A DNA stretch of 64,000 nucleotides, taken from NCBI GenBank assembly GCA_033032865.1, contig JAWHQI010000263.1, positions 1,798,001 to 1,862,000 of the forward strand. The letters run 5' to 3'. The notes below the pieces were generated by a model, which saw only the letters and a program-made list of their open reading frames with translations, was not told where the DNA came from and made no database searches. Below are positions 55,850 to 64,000 of the stretch, one piece after another. The first letter of the stretch is position 1. Each line of letters opens with the position of its first letter. This stretch comes from Dactylorhiza incarnata. Its lineage: Eukaryota > Streptophyta > Magnoliopsida > Asparagales > Orchidaceae. The translations under genes were made by a program, and so were the position numbers.

Positions 55850-56025
55850 TGCGCACGCATGCACACGACTGCTATGTGCGTGCGTGGTCGCCGTGCACTA
55901 TGGCGTGTGACCTACGCGTGCACGCGTAGCCTATGTGCCTAAGCGCGACCACTGGGCATGTGCGCGCATGCAGCCTTCGCGCGCGTGCGTGCGGGTGCTA
56001 GTGCGCGGTCTTTCAGTTGCTGAGA
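55850..56025. repeat. Alternating purine-pyrimidine GC-rich tract
   Basis: Dense GTGCGTGCG, GCGCGCATGC and CGCGCGCGTGCGTGCG runs, strongly alternating purine and pyrimidine, between AT-rich flanks. It is a candidate for left-handed (Z) DNA; that property is inferred from composition only. Confidence 0.6.
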
Positions 56026-56490
56026 CCGCCACATCAGGGGCGAGACTTTGTGCGGTCGAGCCGGCCCATTTTGGCGATCTGGTCGAGGTCACGATTTTGA
56101 AAAATGTCTGACTCTAATGAATTTTAAGGGAATTGAACCCCATCAAATTCCCCATAATTTTCGGGGCTCGGGACTTGTAAATTGCGGCCCGAAAATTTTT
56201 CTTGTTTGTTAACATTTTCTCGGGTGTGCAAGTATTTTTTTTTGATGTTGTGTTGGAATGAATCATTCTTTTTGTAGGCCGCTTTATGAGTTTACTTGGG
56301 CAAACTATCGCGTTTTGTTCGGTCACGAGTTTTTCCATTTACGTGGCTACAGAAAGTCTATATTTGTGTTTTGAGCTTGCTATTTAGCGTTGGCACCAGG
56401 AGTTGTTGATGCAATTGTGTGCGCTACCCGGTATTAGTACCAAAGGTTGTCACTTGATTACGAGCTTGAGGTTTGGCGTGGACGCTAGAG
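56026..56490. other. Spacer before the 102-bp array
   Basis: No gene. From about 56380 the sequence begins to resemble the 102-bp repeat (TGGCACCAGGAGTTG, then GTTTGGCGTGGACGCTAG). Confidence 0.4.
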
Positions 56491-57092
56491 GTCGTCGCTC
56501 GACGTTAGTGACGGAGGTCGACGCTCGGATGAGCTGTAGAGGGACCTTTGCCCGCCCTTACCGGGGGTCGTTGAGCTTGTTTCTTGGAGGTGGTACGTGT
56601 CGGAGGTCGTCTCTCGACGTTGATGGTGGAGGTAGACGCTCGAATGGCACGTAGATTGACTTTTGTCCGCTCTTACCGGTTGGCTACCTTGTTGTTTGGC
56701 TCAAGAGGTCATTGCTAGGCGTTGATGTTGGAGGTAGGCGCTCAGATGTGGCCTAAAAGGGACATTTTCCGCCCTTACCGGTTGGCTAACTTATTGTTTG
56801 ACTCCGCAGGTCGTCGCTCGGCGTTGATGTCGAAGGTAGACGCTTCAATATGACGTTGAGGTACTTTTGTCTGCTCTTACCGATTGGCTAACTTATTGTT
56901 GAGCTTCGGAGGTCGTCGCTCGGCGCTGATGCCAATGGTAGATGCTCAAATATGGCGTATATGGACTTTTGTCCGCTCTTACCGGTTGTCTAACTTGTTG
57001 TTTGGCTCCGAAGGTTATCAATCGGCGTTGATGCCGAAGGTAGACGCTTAGACGTTGCGTAGAGGGACTTTTGTCCGCTCTTACCGAGGGTG
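56491..57092. repeat. 102-bp tandem repeat
   Basis: Six copies, with the GTCGTCGCTCGGCGTTGATG motif starting at about 56491, 56607, 56708, 56810, 56912 and 57014. Spacings are 116, 101, 102, 102 and 102 bp. Each unit also has GACTTTTGTCCGCTCTTACC. Copies are clearly diverged from each other. Confidence 0.85.
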
Positions 57093-59189
57093 TGCTTAGG
57101 AGCATGTGTCCACGGATGTGCGTGTGCACGAATGTGTTGTGTGCTTGTGGCTTTAATCAGAGTTCGATAGATCCGTTTGAGATATGGGGGAGAATGATAT
57201 TCCCGCATTGTCGCGGAGGGGAACGACACTTCTTTGATCGGTGAATTGTTGGTCCTTTTGAGAGTGGCACGAGGCTTGTTTGGCGCGCCTCTTTGAGTGA
57301 GGATACCTTATGAGGAGTCGCGGGTTCCCGCGGAGCGGCATGCACATTAAAATACTGAGATATTGTGCGGAAGTGGATGTGTTGCAGAGCTGTGCATACA
57401 TGAACGTGTGGGAGGGTGGTGTGCTCGCGATCATGCTGAAGAGTGGCACATAAATGAATATCCGGGCTAATTAAGATTCCCGATAGACTTTGTGGTGGAG
57501 TCGTATTTGTGTGGGGAACAAGGGAACTTTGTTCCTAATGGATGCATAGTCCTTTAGAAAGAATGGAGTTTCCATTTGGATTATCCGAACACCTTTCTGA
57601 TCGATTGCATGCACGATTATTCCATGGCATGTCCGACGATCCCTCCAGGCATGTCCCGCGGACTCGCGTAGTTCCTCCATTCCCAGCAGTGGTAGCTCCT
57701 CTTCTCGATCTCCAGGTACGCACTGATATCATATCACAGTGGCGGAAAATATGAGAATTGTCATATATCTCATGTGTTAGAGCTTCCAAATCTAAGAGTT
57801 CTACGGAGGAAGTAGTTAATTTATCTAATTCATGACCAAAGGCAATCCAAATTTTCTACAAACTTTAATAATATCTATGTTTCACAATCATTATCTAATT
57901 ACCTTTTGTCAAATTAGATACAATCATACTTTATGGAGCTTCAAAATTTTGGGGTGGGTAGAGGTTACAAAAATCAACAAAAAGTAAGGCATAATGGATT
58001 CAATTTCAATTTAGCTTTCATTTACTAGTTAATATATTCGGAGAGACTAATCTATTATTTTTGTGCTTTCGGGTGGCTACAAGAAGGATATTGGTGAAAT
58101 TTTGGGTGGTATTTGAATTTTTGCTTTTCATCAAATTATACTATTACATATATTTTGGAGGCTGTTACGATCCACACCAAAGAAAAAAAACTAATTTTGT
58201 ACATAAAAATAGATACTTAAGTGCGGTCGGGCGTTTACGATCAACGGTCAGTCATAACCACTGCATTCACAATCACCACCACCCTAAGCTGTATTTCTAT
58301 TTTGCTTTGTAAAAGGTGTTTTTTCTCTCAAAACTCATAAAAATCATCCAACTAAAGGGTGTCGATTAAATATTTGAAGTTATATGACTTACCTCCATAT
58401 CTAGTTGCCAATAATATGTATATAATTCCTAAAATCAAATGAAGGCAAGAAAATAGTTGCTCCTGGAATAGGATGTTGGATAACCCAAGAATTGTTGCAA
58501 ACACAACTTAGAAATGTGATCATTGTCATAATATTCTTGGTCATTTGCTATTATTCCAAAAACAAATTAAATACTTATTATTTATTTTAATAAGATGTTT
58601 TTCTTGTGAAAGTTTTGTGTGAAAGATCTTTAGAAAGGGCAATGCCGCATTCTAGTCCTAGTTTTGAGGTGTGCTAATTTTCACTAAAACAAGTTCTATT
58701 TACTGCTCATTTTGTGGTATTAATATGCTCACGCTTTGCTCAATATAACTACGAAGGAGAAGCGAATATAATTTCTCATACAACAGTTTAATAACTATTA
58801 TATATATTATGGACTATCTGCAAATAGTAAATTTGAGAACCCTTAGAGCTGCGAATAGTAAAAATATGTGAATAGAAAAACCTGATGTGAGAGTAACAAC
58901 AACCGCCTATTTTTAGTATCAGGATCCTCTCCATTTCTGACGAAATGGAGGGGATCCCTATTTTTAATGCATGCATGCAAATAGTTAATATATTAAAAAA
59001 GCCATTTATTTATTAATTTATTTAGGACAAGGAGAGAATATACGTAGTACTCTAGTGCTCGTCACATAACATCCATGACGAGCTTCTTAATTAATTTCCC
59101 ATCACATGCATGCATGCTCTCCCGTACGTACACACGTGCTCATCTTCTCCAAGCAGAGAACACTCGCACTCCGTCGCCGGCAAGCTCAA
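57093..59189. other. Mostly AT-rich intergenic region
   Basis: 57093 to 57780 is mixed sequence with short frames and no recognised domain. 57780 to 59100 is AT-rich. Repeated TGCATG motifs occur at 58967 to 58978 and 59105 to 59117, downstream of the albumin gene. No other gene is supported. Confidence 0.45.
58922..58957. other. Short hairpin
   Basis: GGATCCTCTCCATTT and AAATGGAGGGGATCC form 15-bp arms with one mismatch around a 6-base loop, in AT-rich sequence downstream of the albumin gene. It may be part of a small element; a function is not shown. Confidence 0.5.
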
Positions 59190-59672
59190 CTAGTACATGC
59201 CGGCGCTGCGGCCATAACTAAAGAGGCAGGGCGGGCCGGCGGCGCACACGGCCGGAAGCATCGCCCCCCTCATCTTCGTTTCCGCGCACTGCCCGCGGCA
59301 GTCTCCCATCTCACCGCCGCCGGCCTGCTGCTCCTTCATAATTATCTCTCCCGTCATCATCTTCACCATCTCGCACCGGCATGCTTCCGAGACCCTCCGG
59401 AGCTGCTCGCAGCACTCTTCCGGCGCCGACTTCTCCGGGTTTCCGCCTCCGCCGCCGCCGTACTTGAGGAACGAGCGGCAGGCGGTGATGGGGCGCTGCT
59501 GCATCTCCTCCTCGCACTTTTTGTTGCTCGCAATCGCGCCGGGGACCTCCTCTTGCGTGGCGGTGGTGGTGGTGATTGTTGTGCGGTAGATGGAGGCGTG
59601 CGCCGCCGCGGCGGCGGCGAGGAGGATGAATAGGAGGAGGGCTGGGATGTGGGAAGTTGGTGTTGGAGCCAT
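59190..59672 (-). CDS. 2S albumin-like seed storage protein
   Basis: An intact single-exon gene of 160 residues. Residues 1 to about 27 form a signal peptide (LLLFILLAAAAAAHAS), so the product enters the secretory pathway and, as in its family, probably protein storage vacuoles of seeds. The cysteine pattern is that of 2S albumins: Cys 53, Cys 65, a Cys-Cys pair at 87-88, CRC at 98 and 100, and LPAVC with GPPC at 143 and 149. Two extra cysteines (125, 129) are present. A glycine run (72-77) lies where small and large chains are usually cleaved apart. The protein is rich in Met, Glu and Gln, in line with a sulfur store. The first ATG is chosen because the signal peptide follows it at once. The promoter carries seed motifs. 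A related amylase-inhibitor or lipid-transfer fold is the alternative. Confidence 0.85.
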   Translation of the reverse strand: MAPTPTSHIPALLLFILLAAAAAAHASIYRTTITTTTATQEEVPGAIASNKKCEEEMQQRPITACRSFLKYGGGGGGNPEKSAPEECCEQLRRVSEACRCEMVKMMTGEIIMKEQQAGGGEMGDCRGQCAETKMRGAMLPAVCAAGPPCLFSYGRSAGMY

Positions 59673-59710
59673 TACAGTTAGTTGATGATCTTCAGCTCGA
59701 TGATTCCATG

Positions 59711-59720
59711 TCTATAAATA
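59711..59720 (-). promoter_or_regulatory. TATA box of the 2S albumin gene
   Basis: TCTATAAATA on the plus strand is TATTTATAGA in the gene's direction, about 40 bp upstream of the start codon. This implies a very short 5' untranslated leader. Confidence 0.7.
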
Positions 59721-59744
59721 TTGACGAGAATTAAAGATGGTTTC

Positions 59745-59762
59745 TGCATGCATGCATGCATG
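59745..59762 (-). promoter_or_regulatory. RY-repeat cluster (CATGCA)
   Basis: Four and a half TGCA units in a row give overlapping CATGCA motifs on both strands, about 75 to 90 bp upstream of the ATG. RY motifs are bound by the B3 factors ABI3, FUS3 and LEC2 and drive seed-specific storage-protein genes. A second RY motif lies at 59812 to 59821. Confidence 0.75.
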
Positions 59763-59766
59763 GCGG

Positions 59767-59839
59767 TTACGTGGATGATTGTCGTCAGATTTTGGTGAGA
59801 AGCAAGTGGGCTGCATGCATGAATTTTAATGAGCACGTG
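59767..59839 (-). promoter_or_regulatory. G-box and ACGT elements, second RY motif
   Basis: TTACGTGG at 59767 to 59774 and a perfect CACGTG at 59834 to 59839 flank the TGCATGCATG at 59812 to 59821. ACGT-core elements bind bZIP factors and act with RY motifs in ABA-responsive seed promoters. TACGTGA follows at about 59845. Confidence 0.65.
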
Positions 59840-59849
59840 CAAATACGTG

Positions 59850-61084
59850 AGCAACAGTTTTAATGATTTATTAATTCGGGACGAAGCCTAAATTACTATT
59901 AAAATAATTGATTAGAGGTGCTCCAACAATTTTTGTCCAGGCTGTCCGCATATTTGATCGGTGTGGAATTTGGTCGGAAATCTTGGGCTCTGTTCAAATT
60001 CGGCCGGAAATTTGGAGTATTTTTTTTTAATCTTTTTGGCTGGTCGAATGACTCAGATCTCACGATTAAATTTAGGGTGTAGACATGTAGGTTCTATAAA
60101 AAAAGACAAAAATATGTAAACCAGTCACTCAATTTTTGGAACAAATTTTATGTGCGCTGAGCGCATATGGAGGAGCGTGGGAGAAATGCATTTATTTTTT
60201 ATATTTTTATATTTTTTATAAAATAATTAACGGAATATTAATCCATATTTTTTTATGATCATTTTAGGATGAAAATACACTTGTAAAAAAAATGTGTTTT
60301 TTAACTATTGTACGACCGCGAATGACTGAATATCCAACATTGTTTACTCTTATCATTACGAATATGTGAACATGTGAATAGATTTGTTATTTGATGATGA
60401 TATTGCTTAATCCAATTTTATCTATCCAACTTGTTTGTCATCTCGATTAAGCATTTAGAGATGTTCAATTGACATAATTTTTTATTCTCATCAATTCTAT
60501 TTTAAGCGCTAATTCCTATGATTTGTTCTTAACTTACTACATGATTAAGCATTTTGTCCTGTTAATATTCAGTTTTGGAGTTTCATGATTATAATAACAG
60601 TTTTGTTTGTGCATAAGAATTTTGTAAATATTTGTATTGAGTTTTTATCTTGGATCTTAAAATGGTTAGTGTATTAGTTTATTATTGGTTTACCAGAAAG
60701 CATCGTGCATGTGGGGATCAAACTTATTTTAGATTACATGATGTTTGCAAAGTGTAGATGAATTTGTTATTGAGATTAGGTTTTTAGTATGCAGTTTTTT
60801 TTTTTACCTTTTATTTTAATGCAACTTAGTAATTCTAATTGATGAATGTTCATCCGACTTTTCAATTCAATTTATAATACAAATTACTTTAGCTCTCCTG
60901 TACGTTTATTTGTCTAAGCCTACGAGTTTGATTTTGTCTATTATCACATTCAATTTTTTTTCTAAAGGTGTTTGATAAGATTTGGTATCTTGTGCTTTTT
61001 ATTTCAATTTTTTTGCTTATTCAAAATTTAACTCTACTTTTGTAAAGTTTACTTTATAATGTAACTAAGTATAATGTATTTATT
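59850..61084. other. AT-rich region without a gene
   Basis: No exon supported. It leads into the CACTA relic and may include its leader. Confidence 0.4.
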
Positions 61085-61990
61085 TTGTTTAGGTACTTTA
61101 AACAAAATATGATGAGAAATGATTGGATCAATTTGCCTCGTTATGGTGAAGATCATATTAATGACGTTAAATATTTCTTGGATGTTGCGTTCAGTAAAGG
61201 GTTGTTCGAAGGAGAAGAGATTTTATGTCCATGTGTTATTTGTTGTAATGGTATTTGGTGGAAAAGAGACATGGTGTTCGACCATTGGTAAGTAAAGGAT
61301 TTGTGAAAGGCTACAAAGATTGGATTTTCCATGGAGAAGACATTAAACGTATGGATCTTGATCAAGATACTAATGATGATGTCTCATCTGATGATATTGA
61401 TGACTTATTATTTGAGACATTTAAAGATGCGTCTAAAGAAGATGGAGTGCATGAAGGCCAAAATGAAGATGCAAAAAAATTTTATAAGCTTGTTGAGGAA
61501 GCAAATAAAGAACTATATTATGGTTGTACAAAATTCTCTACATTATCTTTCACTATTCTGATGTATCTACTGAAATGTCTTCATGGATGGAGCAATGCAT
61601 CATTCACATCTCTCTTAGAGTTATTGAAAGAGGCTATACCTGACTTGAATATCCCAATCTCTTTTAATAAAACAAAATCTAGGATAAGTGACCTGGGCTT
61701 AGATTATAAAAAGATTGATGCATGTCCTAATAATTGCATGATATTTTGGAAATTACATGAGAAGAATGATAAATGTCATGTTTGTGGTGAATCTCGGTGG
61801 ATTGTATATCCTGAAGTGAATTGCGAGTCTGAGATATCTAAGAAAGCTCGTAAAATTTCCGCAAAATTGTTGAGACATTTTCCTTTAATTCTAAGACTAA
61901 AAAGACTCTACATGTGTTCAAAAACTGCTGATTCAATGAGGTGGCATGCAGAAGAGCGTTCAAAAGATGGTAAGCTAAGAGTTCATGCTT
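61085..61990 (+). pseudogene. CACTA (En/Spm) transposase remnant
   Basis: The first part reads NDWINLPRYGEDHINDVKYF then EEILCPCVICCNG, the transposase-associated zinc-binding domain. After a frameshift near 61288 it continues SKGFVKGYKDWIFHGED, an acidic linker, and the start of the transposase-21 domain: CPNNCMIFWKLHEKNDKCHV then CGESRW, and RLYMCSKTADSMRWHAEERS. Homology stops at KDGKLR (about 61980), where the family normally continues with a HPAD motif. Neither terminal repeats nor a DDE core were found, so it is a fragment. Confidence 0.8.
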
Positions 61991-62172
61991 GCTGTTTTAA
62001 TAACCTCGTAATAATCAATTGGTCACAGAGTTCATGCTTGCAGTTCAAGAGATCACAATACAGTTTTTCAACACGTCTTCTACCATTCATAGTTCAGTCG
62101 TTAACCTACTAATGCGGTAGTAAAGCAAAAATCATATCTTCATTTATATTCATTGGCGGACGCAGGTGAAGG

Positions 62173-62198
62173 CATACCCGGGCACGTGCCCGGGTATG
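62173..62198. other. 26-bp perfect palindrome with CACGTG core
   Basis: Thirteen bases, CATACCCGGGCAC, are followed at once by their exact complement. It lies next to ATTGGCGGACGCAGG, which resembles hAT ends of the 43.4-kb type (ACCCGGGCACGTGCCCAGGT), so it probably marks the edge of another hAT relic. Confidence 0.85.
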
Positions 62199-62636
62199 AA
62201 TTCGGAAAAAATTGCAGTGGCGTGCAGTAGCTTCTTCGCCAAAGGCAGAGCCGTGCCCTAAGCCCCTTCTCGATCCACGCCGCCCTCGCCCTCGTTGTCG
62301 CCGGATCGAAAGGCGAAACGCAGCAGCAGTTCCTGTCCGTACTATTTTTCTTAATCCCAATGGTTTTAGTTCATTCTATTTTTTTTTTGAATTTCCATGC
62401 TCATGCATGTGTTGTTATTCTTGCAAAACATATGATAGGGAACAATGATGAAGGTGTTATCCAGGAAACAGTTACAGGTTCATTTGCTCACTCACTTTAG
62501 ATTTTGCCCGGGAAATAGTTACTGGATCATGAATCAGACTAGAATCTGATTTCAATTAGGAAATTCTCGATTAATTCCTGAAGGAGACCTCTAATTACTT
62601 AATTTGTTATTTTGTCATTAAAGAATTACTTAATTA
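62199..62636. other. Possible hAT relic and spacer
   Basis: A GC-rich block at 62210 to 62335 with no recognised protein is followed by AT-rich sequence. No gene is supported. Confidence 0.35.
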
Positions 62637-62872
62637 GGCTCTGTTTGGCACGGTGGCGGTGGTTATGAACGCGTTGGTTATGAACCATCGTTCATGAACG
62701 CCCGACCTCATCTAAGGAACTTCATCCATTTTACGTTTAAAACTAGTTTTCTTTCCTTGGTGGCGGTCATAAACATTGTCATGCAGAACATACATTGCCA
62801 AACATACATTCTATGACGGTGGCGTTTTTGGCCAAACTCAACGGAGCAAAAAATGTCGCACCAAATGGAGCA
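62637..62872. mobile_element. Tourist-like MITE
   Basis: Begins GGCTCTGTTTGGCACGG after TTA and ends near CACCAAATGGAGCA followed by TAA. Interior text (GGTGGTTATGAAC, CTAAGGAACTTCATCCA) is shared with the element at 39352 to 39566. The right terminus is slightly degraded. Confidence 0.7.
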
Positions 62873-63860
62873 TAAGTCTTTTCTATTTTAAACACTCTAT
62901 GTCGTAAAAAAAACCAATATGAATGATTTGATGTTGTCTGGCACCCTTTTATGTTTTGTTGGTTTTTTTCTTGAACTTAGAGAATTTTTTGACAATATGT
63001 GCATACACAAACGGCTTAAGTTTACTTATTAAATATTGTTGTGATTTTTGTGCAGAAAGCTAGCAAACAAACTTGCTCGTCTTTGGACATTCACTTTCAA
63101 AGTAGAAAAAAAAGTTCCCAAATTCTGAGAAGTTCCTTGACGGCCATGGACCATGAAGATCATTTGATGTTTAAGTTGATTAATTTAGATGTAGTCTTGT
63201 TATTTTTTATGTAATTTGGCAGACTATAATTAAAAGATGCATATAACATTGTATAATTCATCATGATTAATATATATTCAAATTTTGTTTAAATTCTACA
63301 TATTAATTGTTGATTAATTTTGGATTTCGTATATATCATGATTATTTGCCTTAATTATCTCTTGCTGATAGCCGTTGGAGAGAATATATATTCCTAATTT
63401 CTTGCTACAGCTGTAGAAAGAAATATTCTTCCTTAATTATTTTATTTAGCCGTTGGAGAGGAGCTATTGATATATATTCCCTCTGATTTTTCATTGAGGT
63501 TGATCGTTGAAATATATACAGATTTTTCTGTCTTGTTCTGTCGGCTAATATTTTCTCACTCAAGTTTCTCACCTCCAACAAGAAAGAGTTTTGCGATTCT
63601 TCTTCGCCAAGTGCAGTCGACAAGATCAAAGCAAATAAAAGATTCATTCTCTTCTTGATCCAGTCGACTCAAGTTTCAGATCAAGGCCTTATTGTTTTCA
63701 AGATTTCATCTTCCTCCATATTCAAGGACTGAACTTACTTTTCCATATTCAACAAGATCTGAAGAAGAAGAACTTCCTCTGAAGTTTTATGTGTGTTTTA
63801 TAACCCCCCCTTTTCATCTTCTTGTAGGAGATTTTCCTTCGAGTTTTTGTCGATCCTTGT
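62873..63860. other. AT-rich region, possible LTR sequence
   Basis: No gene. AGCCGTTGGAGAG occurs twice (about 63370 and 63450), each followed by TATATATTCC. The pyrimidine-rich text from 63540 resembles a retroelement R-U5 region running off the window. Confidence 0.4.
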
Positions 63861-63864
63861 TGAA

Positions 63865-63992
63865 GGATCGAGTTTTTGTAAGAGTGGTTTGCTCCAAGTT
63901 TTTGTGTAGGAGAAGTTTGTTCTCCGAGTTTTTGTAGGAGTGGTTTGCTCCGAGTTTCTTCGTAGGAGTGGTGACTCCGAGTTTTTGTAGGA
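63865..63992 (+). repeat. CTCCGAGTTTTTGTAGGAG tandem repeat
   Basis: Four to five imperfect copies of CTCCGAGTTTTTGTAGGAG followed by TGGTTTG or AAGTTTGTT, period about 25 to 35 bp, reaching the right edge of the window. Such repeats are common near the inner end of some plant copia LTRs; membership is not proven. Confidence 0.65.
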
Positions 63993-64000
63993 TTATTAAT

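Noticed and set aside
59106..59633. 175-codon plus-strand frame opposite the albumin gene
   Set aside because: Antisense shadow of the 2S albumin gene, low complexity, no signal or domain.

Overview
The window is plant nuclear DNA, almost certainly from an angiosperm with a repeat-rich genome. The evidence is Ty1/copia and Ty3/gypsy elements primed by initiator tRNA-Met, hAT, Mutator-like, PIF/Harbinger and CACTA relics, a 5'-truncated LINE, spliced genes, and a seed-storage-protein gene with RY and G-box promoter motifs. The species cannot be named from the sequence; a monocot is possible but unproven. Nothing prokaryotic or organellar was seen, and no CRISPR array or rRNA. One tRNA-like motif is probably mobile-element sequence.

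Layout. 0-1.8 kb: GC-rich minisatellites. 1.76-6.17 kb: decayed Ty3/gypsy element (+). 8.5-14.5 kb: three minus-strand exons of an FHA-domain tyrosyl-DNA phosphodiesterase (TDP1)-like gene, whose 5.2-kb intron holds a copia element with only one frameshift. 16.7-35.4 kb: tandem array of about 1.13-kb units (part LTR, part leader of a retroelement), broken by three later insertions: a decayed copia (17.7-22.7 kb), an almost intact hAT transposon (24.6-27.6 kb) and a second copia with intact LTRs (27.8-32.7 kb). 36.0-39.9 kb: a 183-bp MITE opened by a stack of at least six other DNA elements, most with readable target-site duplications. 40.1-44.4 kb: truncated LINE, Myb/SANT-like relic, TCGA-rich palindromic repeats and a 1-kb non-autonomous hAT. 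44.9-50.8 kb: 3' part of a chromovirus (gypsy) whose apparent LTR is about 5.2 kb. 52.4-57.1 kb: six different minisatellites. 59.2-59.7 kb: an intact 2S-albumin-like gene on the minus strand with its promoter, the only complete host gene seen. 61.1-62.0 kb: CACTA transposase relic. 62.6-64 kb: a Tourist-like MITE and a tandem repeat at the window edge.

How it fits together. Two host genes (TDP1-like and 2S albumin) sit in a sea of nested elements. Insertion order can be read in two places, the 1.13-kb array and the 36-40 kb nest, because host junctions and duplications are still legible. Long open frames at 0-0.8, 28.0-28.4, 52.7-53.6 and 54.5-55.0 kb are by-products of stop-poor minisatellites and are not called as genes. 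I found no convincing new biochemical system; the most notable items are structural: the regular array, the nest, the retroelement-loaded intron, and the hAT with dense palindromic subterminal repeats.
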